Assembly (NCBI GenBank): GCA_910583925.1
Contig: CAJTZJ010000016.1
Coordinates: forward strand, 1-40,267
Origin: an uncultured Eubacterium sp.
Lineage (GTDB): Bacteria > Bacillota > Clostridia > Oscillospirales > Acutalibacteraceae
DNA length: 40,267 nt
Reading direction: 5' to 3'
Below, piece after piece: positions 23,842 through 29,953 of this stretch. Below the pieces are notes generated by a model that made no database searches, was not told where the DNA came from, and was given only the letters and a program-made list of their open reading frames with translations. Each line of letters starts with the position of its first letter. Within the stretch, counting starts at the first letter, position 1. The position numbers and the translations under genes are program-made.

Positions 23842-25140
23842 TTATTTATTATGACCTCTTTTAAATCTTTTTGCACCTTCTTCACGAAATGCATCAATGC
23901 CGCCCTTTTCATCATAAAGCTTTGCAGCCTCAAGACAAATATCAAGAGAAAGGTTTATACATTCTTCGCTCATATTATCAGGAGTATCAAGACGGGTATG
24001 ATAATAAGTTTTAGGATCATGATTTACACCGCAGAAGCCTGAAGCCATAAGACCGTAACGGCTGAAGCCCTCTGCATCAATAGCACCGGGATAAAGCTCT
24101 GTTTCATCCATTTCAATACCGCAGTTAACACCAGCTTCATAAATAACCTCAGCAACTGCATTTGAATTCTTTTGTGTACCGGTGCAGCCATTTGTATAAA
24201 TCTGAAGCTGTTCAATTTCGCGCATTGTATCCATAGCAATAAAGATTGTTTCTACATCCGAAAGATCCTCTTTATGCCTTTTAGCATATGCAACAGAGCC
24301 GCGAAGACCTGCTTCCTCTGAGCCGGCAAGAAGTGCACAAACCTCTGTGTTTTCAAATCTGAAATCATTTTCTGCCATTTCCTTCAAAACACCCATAGCA
24401 ATGAAATCGGCAGTAAGGTTGTCATTTGCGCCGTCAACAATAACCTTCCAGTTGATAAAGAAGCATATAGCAACAAAGAAAGGAACAAGTATCAGCTGAA
24501 TAATTCCTGCAACAAACCAGAATGTGCTTTCATAGGCTCCACCCATAAGAGAATAAATAACCCAAACAACATCAAAAATAGATATTGCAATAAGACCGCC
24601 GATTGAACCGCCCATTACAGGAGCAAGGCTTTTTAATCCGCCATGGAGAGAGTAAGTCCATTCATTGGCAGCATCCGTATGTCCGCCGAAAATGATTCTT
24701 CTTTTAACCTCACCTTTCGGAGCACGGCGTGCCATAACATTTCTTGAGGTTTTCTTCGGAAAAAGAAAATCGACAAATTCACGATACATAAGAAATTCAA
24801 TAACAAGACAAGCAAGAGCAAGAAGAACAAAAACAGTTGCTATAATTGCAAGAATACTGCCTGAAACAACATTCTTATATGTAAGCCAGAAGAAAATTAC
24901 AGATATAATACCTATAACACCTGCTACCGGAATCCATCCCATAAACGCACCGGGATGCAGGTCAAAATCTTCCATTTCCACCTTATCCGACCATTTTTCA
25001 AGCTCGCCTGCAAGATATTTCTGCGCTTTTCTCTCACTGCCTGTTCCCGGAGCACGCTCCTTAAAATTTTCACAAACATAGCGTATTCCGTCTACCATAT
25101 ATTTTCGGGTAGCTTCGGAAGCACCTTTAGTAAGTTTCAT
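23842..25140 (-). CDS. M28-family metallopeptidase with inserted membrane helices
   Basis: 432 residues. Two-zinc aminopeptidase ligands are in order: His154 (FGGHTDAANEW), Asp240 (DGANDN), Glu275/276 (AGSEEAG, general base and ligand), Asp304 (AMDT) and His381 (YYHTRLDT). Two membrane helices (about 68-118) precede the catalytic core, and about three more (181-230) are inserted between His154 and Asp240. A soluble M28 enzyme has no such insertion. There is no signal peptide. The frame starts at 25209, but the ATG at 25140 has AAAGGGG at good spacing. The substrate is unknown. I would expect processing of small peptides at the membrane. Confidence 0.88.
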   Translation of the reverse strand: MKLTKGASEATRKYMVDGIRYVCENFKERAPGTGSERKAQKYLAGELEKWSDKVEMEDFDLHPGAFMGWIPVAGVIGIISVIFFWLTYKNVVSGSILAIIATVFVLLALACLVIEFLMYREFVDFLFPKKTSRNVMARRAPKGEVKRRIIFGGHTDAANEWTYSLHGGLKSLAPVMGGSIGGLIAISIFDVVWVIYSLMGGAYESTFWFVAGIIQLILVPFFVAICFFINWKVIVDGANDNLTADFIAMGVLKEMAENDFRFENTEVCALLAGSEEAGLRGSVAYAKRHKEDLSDVETIFIAMDTMREIEQLQIYTNGCTGTQKNSNAVAEVIYEAGVNCGIEMDETELYPGAIDAEGFSRYGLMASGFCGVNHDPKTYYHTRLDTPDNMSEECINLSLDICLEAAKLYDEKGGIDAFREEGAKRFKRGHNK

Positions 25141-25177
25141 AAAACTTCCCCTTTCAATATTATTAATTGTTTTTTTC

Positions 25178-25206
25178 ATTATACTATAACAGACACAATC
25201 TTTCAA
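25178..25206 (-). promoter_or_regulatory. Promoter of the M28 peptidase gene
   Basis: TTGAAA, 17 bases and TATAAT on the minus strand, with a leader of about 30 bases. It also argues for the downstream ATG at 25140, because the upstream ATG at 25209 lies beyond the promoter. Confidence 0.75.
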
Positions 25207-25345
25207 CAAATTATTTTACAAAAAATATTCTGTGTAAACAAATATAAAAAAGCGTGAACAGTCACTCTCAAAATATTACCATTTTTATATTGAATTTATA
25301 TAGTTTTTTTTGTTTTGCACAAAAATATTTCTATAATTTTGTTAA

Positions 25346-25374
25346 TTGTAAACAAAACTTTAGTCTGCTAAAAT
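25346..25374 (+). promoter_or_regulatory. Candidate promoter of gdhA
   Basis: TTGTAA, 17 bases and TAAAAT. The start near 25381 gives a leader of about 45 bases. A TATAAT at 25332 is an alternative. The interval 25207-25345 is very AT-rich, with no gene visible. Confidence 0.5.
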
Positions 25375-25426
25375 ATTCTTATCGATTTGAAACATAATCA
25401 AATTCAATTGAAAGAGGGACAAGAAA

Positions 25427-26773
25427 ATGGCAATTAACAATGAATATCTTGCTGGTCTTTACGAAAGAGTTATCAAGCGCAACCCGAACGAACCTGAATT
25501 TCATCAGGCAGTTTTTGAAGTACTTGAATCTCTTGTGGGCGTTGCGGAGGCTCATCCTGAATACATTGAAAGAGGTGTATTTGAAAGCATCGTAGAGCCG
25601 GAAAGAATCATCAAATTCAGAGTACCATGGGTTGATGATAACGGAAAGGTTCAAATCAACAGAGGCTACAGAATTCAGTTCAACAGTGCAATCGGTCCAT
25701 ACAAGGGCGGACTTCGTTTCCATCCATCTGTTTATGAAGGAATCATCAAATTCCTTGGCTTTGAGCAAATTTTCAAAAACAGCTTAACAGGTCTTCCAAT
25801 CGGCGGCGGTAAAGGCGGATCTGACTTTGATCCAAAGGGCAAAAGTGATATGGAGGTTATGCGCTTCTGCCAGAGCTTTATGACAGAGCTTTCCAAGCAC
25901 ATCGGCGCAGACACAGATGTTCCTGCAGGCGATATCGGCGTCGGCGGCCGTGAAATCGGTTACCTTTTCGGTCAGTATAAAAGACTCAGAAATGAAAATG
26001 TAGGTGTACTTACAGGTAAAGGGCTTAACTACGGCGGCTCTCTTGTAAGAACCGAAGCTACAGGCTACGGACTTTGCTATTATACAGAAGCTATGCTTAA
26101 AGATCACGGTTCATCTTTCGAGGGTAAAACCGTTGCCATTTCAGGTTCAGGCAATGTTGCTATTTACGCTTGTGAAAAAGCAACTCAGCTTGGTGCTAAG
26201 GTCATTACTATGAGCGATTCAAACGGCTACATTATTGACAATAATGGTATTGACCTTGACCTTATCAAACAGCTTAAAGAGGTCCAGAGAAAGAGAATTT
26301 CAGAATATGTAAATACACATCCTGAAGCAGAATACCACGAGGGCTGCAAGGGTGTTTGGACTGTTAAATGTGACATTGCTCTTCCCTGTGCAACACAGAA
26401 TGAGCTTGACGGTGAGTCAGCTAAAGCACTTGTTGCTAACGGTGTAATTGCTGTTTGCGAGGGTGCTAATATGCCTTCCACACCTGAGGCAATAACCGAA
26501 TTCCACAGCAATGGGGTACTCTTTGGACCTGCTAAGGCTACAAACGCAGGCGGTGTTGCTACATCAGCACTTGAGATGTCCCAAAACAGCTCAAGATACA
26601 ATTGGAAATTTGAAAAGGTTGACAAAAGACTTAAAAAGATTATGGAAAACATCTACAAGAACAGTTGTGAAGCTGCAAAGAAATATGGCATGGAGGGCAA
26701 CCTTGTTGCCGGCGCTAATATTGCAGGCTTCCTTAAAGTTGCAGATGCTATGATGGCTCAGGGTATTGTTTAA
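25427..26773 (+). CDS. gdhA: NADP-specific glutamate dehydrogenase
   Basis: A 448-residue hexameric enzyme that fixes ammonia onto 2-oxoglutarate. Substrate-site lysines are in NSAIGPYKGGLRFHP (Lys93), and the catalytic lysine is Lys129 in PIGGGKGGSDFDPKGKSD. The nucleotide-binding fold has SGSGNVAIYACEKA. Length and motifs match the bacterial GdhA type I group. GAGGG precedes the ATG. Codon usage appears richer in GC third positions (GGC, CGC, TTC) than in the neighbours, as expected for a highly expressed enzyme. It is a single-gene unit with its own terminator, and it supplies glutamate to the arginine operon. Confidence 0.97.
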   Translation: MAINNEYLAGLYERVIKRNPNEPEFHQAVFEVLESLVGVAEAHPEYIERGVFESIVEPERIIKFRVPWVDDNGKVQINRGYRIQFNSAIGPYKGGLRFHPSVYEGIIKFLGFEQIFKNSLTGLPIGGGKGGSDFDPKGKSDMEVMRFCQSFMTELSKHIGADTDVPAGDIGVGGREIGYLFGQYKRLRNENVGVLTGKGLNYGGSLVRTEATGYGLCYYTEAMLKDHGSSFEGKTVAISGSGNVAIYACEKATQLGAKVITMSDSNGYIIDNNGIDLDLIKQLKEVQRKRISEYVNTHPEAEYHEGCKGVWTVKCDIALPCATQNELDGESAKALVANGVIAVCEGANMPSTPEAITEFHSNGVLFGPAKATNAGGVATSALEMSQNSSRYNWKFEKVDKRLKKIMENIYKNSCEAAKKYGMEGNLVAGANIAGFLKVADAMMAQGIV

Positions 26774-26800
26774 TTTAATTCAATAGATACAGCTGAAATG

Positions 26801-26829
26801 AAAACCTCGGTTTATTCCGGGGTTTTTTT
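26801..26829 (+). terminator. Terminator of gdhA
   Basis: AAAACCTCGG and CCGGGGTTTT pair (one mismatch) around 6 bases and are followed by T7. Confidence 0.88.
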
Positions 26830-26851
26830 ACAATTATTTTTTCAAATTTAC

Positions 26852-26880
26852 TTGACATTAAACAAACTGTTATGTATAAT
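26852..26880 (+). promoter_or_regulatory. Consensus promoter of the tRNA-Asp/tRNA-Thr operon
   Basis: Perfect TTGACA and TATAAT with a 17-base spacer, ending 17 bases before tRNA-Asp. Confidence 0.9.
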
Positions 26881-26897
26881 ACCACTTGCAAGCAAAC

Positions 26898-26974
26898 GGC
26901 CCGGTAGTTCAGCTGGTTAGAACGCCTGCCTGTCACGCAGGAGGTCGACGGTTCAAGTCCGTTCCGGGTCGCCA
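26898..26974 (+). tRNA. tRNA-Asp(GUC)
   Basis: 77 bases with encoded CCA. The acceptor GGCCCGG pairs with CCGGGTC (one G-U). The anticodon GTC is at 26932-26934 between CCTGC and GCAGG. The T-loop is GTTCAAGTC. Reading frames across it that encode WDSNP-like or GLEPST-like peptides are artefacts. Confidence 0.97.
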
Positions 26975-26981
26975 TTTTTTT

Positions 26982-27057
26982 GCTGATATGGCTCAGGTGG
27001 TAGAGCACATCCTTGGTAAGGATGAGGTCACCGGTTCAAGTCCGGTTATCAGCTCCA
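26982..27057 (+). tRNA. tRNA-Thr(GGU)
   Basis: 76 bases with encoded CCA. The acceptor GCTGATA pairs with TATCAGC. The anticodon GGT is at 27015-27017 between CATCC and GGATG. It is 7 bases after tRNA-Asp on one transcript. Its 3' end appears to be an integration site (see the repeats at 27133). Confidence 0.97.
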
Positions 27058-27061
27058 GCAC

Positions 27062-27107
27062 AAAAAGCCCTGAAAGCCCAGTGTTCATGCGGTACGGGGC
27101 TTTTTTT
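27062..27107 (+). terminator. Terminator of the tRNA operon
   Basis: AAAAAGCCC pairs with GGGGCTTTTTTT around a 26-base loop that contains further pairing, followed by the T-tract. It is the first structure past the tRNA-Thr 3' end. Confidence 0.75.
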
Positions 27108-27132
27108 ATTGCCTACTTTTAGCTTGTATCGA

Positions 27133-27172
27133 AATACCTCTCAATACCTGTCAATACACCTCATACAGTACC
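27133..27172 (+). repeat. Tandem 10-bp repeats, probable integrase arm-type sites
   Basis: Four near-repeats at exact 10-base period: AATACCTCTC, AATACCTGTC, AATACACCTC, ATACAGTACC. Directly phased short repeats next to a tRNA 3' end are what tyrosine-recombinase arm-binding sites look like. No integrase gene is in the window. The whole interval 27108-27393 has no gene, only these repeats, a hairpin and a palindrome. Confidence 0.5.
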
Positions 27173-27205
27173 TTTTAAGTACCCAATTTTTAAATATAAA
27201 CAAAT

Positions 27206-27246
27206 AAAAATCATGTCATCTGCTTTATTGCATTTGGCATGATTTT
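27206..27246. terminator. Hairpin terminator in the element remnant
   Basis: AATCATG and CATGATT form the base of a longer imperfect stem with loop TTTATT, flanked by A and T runs on both sides. It could end transcripts in either direction. Confidence 0.6.
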
Positions 27247-27300
27247 TTATCAGTATCTTTTATTGGTTCGCCCTTATTATTTTTCAAAAAACACTCGGCT

Positions 27301-27322
27301 TCATACCACAAGTGTGGTATGA
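27301..27322. promoter_or_regulatory. 22-bp perfect palindrome, probable operator
   Basis: TCATACCACA and TGTGGTATGA are exact inverted arms around AG. The right arm contains TATGAT, a -10-like hexamer, with no good -35. A bound regulator would block transcription of the small genes that follow. The Cro/CI-like protein at 27849 is the obvious candidate. Confidence 0.55.
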
Positions 27323-27393
27323 TTTAATTGTTGAGAGGGAAAGAAGGGAACTTCTCAATAAACAAGACGGCAAGTGTCAGAAAGAAGTACATA

Positions 27394-27522
27394 ATGAACG
27401 AAGGAATGACAAATCAACAGTTTGAAACAGTTTTGAAAATGATAATCACAATCATTAAAGATAGCAAAGATAAAAACGAGGCTATTAAAAAAATCGAAGC
27501 TTTGCTTCCCGACCAAGAGTAA
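27394..27522 (+). CDS. Small mobile-element protein
   Basis: 42 residues, mostly one amphipathic helix (NQQFETVLKMIITIIKDSKD) with a KIEALLPD tail. Similar tiny proteins (MTxxQFExIIKMIxxII) recur in Firmicutes integrative elements, from memory. Function is unknown. The ATG at 27394 follows AGAAAGAAG. A second ATG at 27406 is possible. The longer frame from 27328 lacks a ribosome site. Confidence 0.6.
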   Translation: MNEGMTNQQFETVLKMIITIIKDSKDKNEAIKKIEALLPDQE

Positions 27523-27636
27523 CAAAGCTTCAACCCATAACAGTAACGGGCGGTACTTGCCACCGCTCATTACGGTTATATTATATCACTGAAATTACAA
27601 AAAGGCAAGACAAATTATTTAAGTGGGTATAACACT

Positions 27637-27834
27637 ATGACAATAGATGAACTTTTAAAAGTTATTAATCCATCCACAATGATTTGGATTGAAACTAAAA
27701 ACGAAGAACATGTCTATCACAGCGAAGCAGAAGATATTCTTTCCAAATATAAAGCATATAAAATAAAAACAATTTATCCACAAAATATAAAGGCTTTATA
27801 TGAGAATTGTATAGTTATTCAGGTTAATAAATAA
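27637..27834 (+). CDS. Hypothetical small protein of the element remnant
   Basis: 65 residues, soluble, with no motif I can name. The fold looks like alternating strands and helices (MTIDELLKVINPSTMIWIE at the start). The ribosome site is weak (GTGGG). A TTGCCA/TATTAT pair with a 16-base spacer at 27557-27584 could drive it. It is followed 14 bases later by the helix-turn-helix gene, so the two probably form one transcript. Confidence 0.65.
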   Translation: MTIDELLKVINPSTMIWIETKNEEHVYHSEAEDILSKYKAYKIKTIYPQNIKALYENCIVIQVNK

Positions 27835-27848
27835 TAGGAGGTTTAACA

Positions 27849-28049
27849 ATGTCAAAACTACAGGAAGCAAGAAAAGCAAAAGGATTATCACAATCCAAAT
27901 TAGCGGAAACTGCGGATGTTAGCGTTAGAGTCATACAGCATTATGAACAAGGCTTTAGAGATATAAATACTGCACAAGTTATCACTGTTTACAAAATTTC
28001 AAAGGCACTTGGCACAACTATTGAAGATTTACTCGAAATCGAGCAATAA
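27849..28049 (+). CDS. Cro/CI-family (XRE) helix-turn-helix regulator
   Basis: A 66-residue single-domain DNA-binding protein. The helix-turn-helix is GLSQSKLAETADVSVRVIQHYEQG (residues about 13-36), followed by the standard third and fourth helices ending in TTIEDLLEI. It has a strong AGGAGG. This small, domain-only form is common in plasmids and integrative elements. Candidate targets are the 22-bp palindrome at 27301 and its own promoter. Confidence 0.92.
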   Translation: MSKLQEARKAKGLSQSKLAETADVSVRVIQHYEQGFRDINTAQVITVYKISKALGTTIEDLLEIEQ

Positions 28050-28079
28050 AAATTTAATTAACACTTTTGTAAATAACAG

Positions 28080-28108
28080 TTGCAATTCATATTGCTTGCT
28101 GTTATTAT
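28080..28108 (+). promoter_or_regulatory. Promoter of the small-peptide mRNA
   Basis: TTGCAA, 17 bases and TATTAT. The start near 28115 gives a long structured leader of about 105 bases before the 21-codon frame. Confidence 0.6.
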
Positions 28109-28133
28109 ATCCACAGGGCATTAAGTTGCCCGG

Positions 28134-28170
28134 CAAGGAGTTATCTATAAACGGTAGGCGGTTAGTCCTC
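28134..28170 (+). repeat. Left arm of a long inverted repeat around the small-peptide gene
   Basis: Reads CAAGGAGTTATC...ACGGT...GGTTAGTCCTC. It pairs with 28327-28358 and lies in the mRNA leader, before a small AGAGGGC/GCCCTCT hairpin (28180-28196). Confidence 0.65.
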
Positions 28171-28219
28171 TTAATGAACAGAGGGCAATGCCCTCTAATT
28201 CATATTAGGGGGTGATGCT

Positions 28220-28285
28220 ATGGAATATGCTACAATAATTACACTTGTACTTATAGTTGCTTTAGTCTTGGCAATAAAAAAATAA
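28220..28285 (+). CDS. 21-residue hydrophobic peptide, candidate type I toxin
   Basis: The peptide begins MEYATIITLVLIVALV and ends AIKK, a single membrane helix with a lysine tail, similar in size and make-up to Ibs/Fst/holin-like type I toxins. AGGGGGTGAT precedes the ATG. Support comes from context: its own promoter and long leader, a flanking inverted repeat, and a convergent RNA from a consensus promoter that overlaps the last codons and the 3' untranslated region. Toxicity and expression are inferred. It sits in an integrative-element remnant, where such loci are common. Confidence 0.65.
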   Translation: MEYATIITLVLIVALVLAIKK

Positions 28286-28361
28286 CCGCCCAACCCTGAG
28301 AAAGTTAGCGGTTATTTGTTAACTATCGGGGACTAACCGTCTATCGGATAGCTCCTTGTTC
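28276..28361 (-). ncRNA. Candidate antisense antitoxin RNA
   Basis: About 85 bases, from the consensus promoter at 28368-28396 to a terminator made of GCGGTTATT and AATAACCGC followed by T7 (28276-28316). It is fully complementary to the last toxin codons and the 3' region of the toxin mRNA. Its first part is the right arm of the inverted repeat and so has the same sense sequence as the mRNA leader. Confidence 0.6.
28327..28358 (-). repeat. Right arm of the inverted repeat
   Basis: On the minus strand it reads CAAGGAGCTATC, then GACGGTTAGTCCCCG, matching the left arm (28134-28170) with a few changes and a short gap. A toxin mRNA extending this far could fold its 5' and 3' regions together. 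Confidence 0.65.
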
Positions 28362-28367
28362 ACTTTT

Positions 28368-28396
28368 ATTATAGAGATTATTGCTTAATTTGTCAA
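28368..28396 (-). promoter_or_regulatory. Consensus promoter of the antisense RNA
   Basis: TTGACA and TATAAT, both perfect, with a 17-base spacer on the minus strand. No open frame follows, which points to an RNA product. Confidence 0.85.
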
Positions 28397-28410
28397 TACA
28401 AAACACGAAA

Positions 28411-28450
28411 ACAAAAACCCCTAATGTTCAGAATAACTGAGCAATAGGGG
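28411..28450 (-). terminator. Terminator of the lysis cassette
   Basis: CCCCTATTGCTCAG and CTGAACATTAGGGG pair (two mismatches) around TTATT and are followed by TTTTTGT on the minus strand. The stretch 28451-28557 before the endolysin stop shows nothing else. Confidence 0.8.
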
Positions 28451-28557
28451 CTATAATTATATCTTATTCATTTTTAACTTGTTAAGTAAGCAGCAAAACG
28501 GATTGAATATCTACCGCCTACTGATTTTAAGCCAAATTGTAACTTGCTCGTAATTTG

Positions 28558-29256
28558 TTACTTTGCATAGTTTTTACCATTATACCTCAAACAAATCCAG
28601 CCGGAAGGAATCTGTGCCCAGATATCCGAGCCGACTGTTTTGACGGATTGAATGGTCACCCTTGTTCCGGACTTAAGGGTTGCCTTTGACCAAGGAAGCT
28701 TTGAGGTTGCATTCTTTTTGCCGTCCTTTGTAAGCTGAGATACGGTTTTCTGTTTGCAGTTTGTACCTGCACCAGTTCTTACATTTACATTTGTTGTAAG
28801 GGTTACAACATCGCCTTTCTTGAAAGAGAATGTTTCAATACCTTTGCTTGTTGTATCATTCCAAGCAATATAGCTGTTGGGATTGAGCAGATTTTTGTTA
28901 TATGCCCAAATCTTTGAATTCTGCACTTCAATATGAAGATGCGCACCGAAACTGTTGCCTGTGTTACCCATTTTTCCAACTACATCACCTTTTTTTATGG
29001 CAGTACCAACCTTCAGCTTACTTTTCTCTTTCATATGTGCCATAAGGATGGATTTACCGTCTGTAGTTGTAATGATAATCATATTGCCGTAGCTTGTGTT
29101 ATACTCATTTCTCTGCACTGTTCCGTCTGCCGGCGATACAAGCGCCGTATTGGAAGAAACACGGTCAACACCTGTATGATAACCTGCCTTCCAGCTTCCT
29201 TTTTTCTTAAATGAGCAAGTTTCTTTTGAGCCTGCTTTAAATGGAGAGCGATACAT
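28558..29256 (-). CDS. Phage-type endolysin: M23 peptidase with C-terminal SH3 domain
   Basis: 232 residues. The LytM/M23 zinc peptidase domain (about 1-135) has ligands in GYHTGVDR (HxxxD) and AHLHIEV (HxH), and it would cut peptidoglycan cross-bridges. The bacterial SH3 cell-wall-binding segment (about 145-232) contains TNVNVRTGAGT and ends in WICLRYNGK. There is no signal peptide, so release depends on the holin, as in phage lysis. Two starts are possible. The ATG at 29262 overlaps the holin stop (ATGA), but the ATG at 29256 has the better GGAGG spacing and is used here. Confidence 0.9.
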   Translation of the reverse strand: MYRSPFKAGSKETCSFKKKGSWKAGYHTGVDRVSSNTALVSPADGTVQRNEYNTSYGNMIIITTTDGKSILMAHMKEKSKLKVGTAIKKGDVVGKMGNTGNSFGAHLHIEVQNSKIWAYNKNLLNPNSYIAWNDTTSKGIETFSFKKGDVVTLTTNVNVRTGAGTNCKQKTVSQLTKDGKKNATSKLPWSKATLKSGTRVTIQSVKTVGSDIWAQIPSGWICLRYNGKNYAK

Positions 29257-29258
29257 CG

Positions 29259-29462
29259 TCATACCTCCTCTTTCTTCTGCAAATTCATAACAGCGGACAA
29301 GCCTGCCGCAAAAGCAGATACACACAGACCGATTAGCGCTGATTTTGCAACATCCCTGCCGCTTGAATAATCAACGATTGCAAGATTGGCAACGATGTAA
29401 CCGATTACTGCCTGTATGAATGTTCTGAGCATTCTTTTAAATGTTTCGTTTGTAAATCTCAT
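29259..29462 (-). CDS. Phage holin
   Basis: 67 residues with two membrane helices (about 13-31 and 40-58) and a charged tail MNLQKKEEV. It begins MRFTNETFKRMLRTFIQA. Size, topology and position between an XhlA-like protein and an endolysin identify it as the pore-former. AAAGGGAG lies 10 bases before the ATG at 29462. It overlaps the preceding gene by 26 bases. Confidence 0.85.
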   Translation of the reverse strand: MRFTNETFKRMLRTFIQAVIGYIVANLAIVDYSSGRDVAKSALIGLCVSAFAAGLSAVMNLQKKEEV

Positions 29463-29694
29463 ATTCGTTTTTCTCCCTTTCCAAATCTTCAATTCTGTGG
29501 TTTAAAACCTTTAGTTTTTCTTCAACCACAGGCATTCTTTCTGCAAAATTATTATGCTTATCCACCTTAGCTTCAAGTTTTTCAAGTCTGAAATTAGTCA
29601 GCTTTGAAGCAGTTATAATACCGCCGAACGAGCCTGCGCAGGTGCCGAGCATGGCAATGATTGCGATAACAATGCTTTCTGTAATTTCTAACAT
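29437..29694 (-). CDS. XhlA-like phage membrane protein
   Basis: 85 residues. One N-terminal membrane helix (about 5-27) with GTCAGSFGGII is followed by a coiled coil (KLEAKVDKHNNFAERMPVVE and on). Such proteins sit beside holins in Firmicutes phages. AAAGGAG directly abuts the ATG at 29694, which is too close for normal initiation. No better in-frame ATG/GTG exists, so the start may be suboptimal or the gene decaying. It is the first gene of the lysis cassette. Confidence 0.75.
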   Translation of the reverse strand: MLEITESIVIAIIAMLGTCAGSFGGIITASKLTNFRLEKLEAKVDKHNNFAERMPVVEEKLKVLNHRIEDLEREKNEYEIYKRNI

Positions 29695-29728
29695 CTCCTT
29701 TGCACACAAAATTAAGGGACAAGCTTTT

Positions 29729-29757
29729 ATATTAAGCAAAGATTTCGGAAAGGTCAA
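29729..29757 (-). promoter_or_regulatory. Promoter of the lysis cassette
   Basis: TTGACC, 17 bases and TAATAT on the minus strand. The start near 29722 gives a leader of about 28 bases. It looks like a host sigma-A promoter, not a late phage promoter. Confidence 0.6.
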
Positions 29758-29833
29758 CAGAATAAAAAAGACAGAGAATATTTATTCCCAGTCAATATAG
29801 GCTATACTGTGCATAAAAGGTATAATACTTTAC

Positions 29834-29867
29834 TGCATATTTATTCATTTTTATGTATATTTATGAA
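29834..29867 (+). promoter_or_regulatory. Two tandem ARG-box-like operators
   Basis: TGCATATTTATTCA (29834-29847) matches the ArgR half-site pattern TGAAT-N4-ATTCA at 9 of 10 positions. TGTATATTTATGAA (29854-29867) matches less well. The boxes start 20 bp apart, about two helical turns, as in known ArgR operators where two boxes bind one hexamer. They lie 18 bases upstream of the argC promoter. The promoter spacer itself holds ATGAATTATGCA, a shortened third box. Confidence 0.65.
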
Positions 29868-29884
29868 TTTTTTATGCTTTTCTA

Positions 29885-29912
29885 TTGACAATGAATTATG
29901 CAAGTGTATAAT
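29885..29912 (+). promoter_or_regulatory. Promoter of the arg-car operon
   Basis: Perfect TTGACA and TATAAT with a 16-base spacer. The start near 29919 gives a leader of about 35 bases, with no room for attenuation. Confidence 0.85.
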
Positions 29913-29953
29913 AGATTAAAATAATAATTTTATATGGGAGTTTATGTATAAAA

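Noticed and set aside
25207..25345. A riboswitch or regulatory RNA upstream of gdhA
   Set aside because: The region is AT-rich without a stable multi-helix fold or a conserved motif that I recognise.
27062..27107. A tRNA-Thr 3' duplicate marking the far end of an integrated element before argC
   Set aside because: I looked for the T-stem/acceptor end of tRNA-Thr in 29700-29950 and did not find it, so only one element end can be proposed.
26775..27207. Frames on both strands over tRNA-Asp/tRNA-Thr (NGLEPSTSCVTG and similar)
   Set aside because: Artefact of the tRNA sequences, with no coding signals.
28009..28215. 68-codon frame after the XRE gene
   Set aside because: It overlaps the XRE gene end and the structured toxin leader. 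It has no ribosome site and no protein-like composition.
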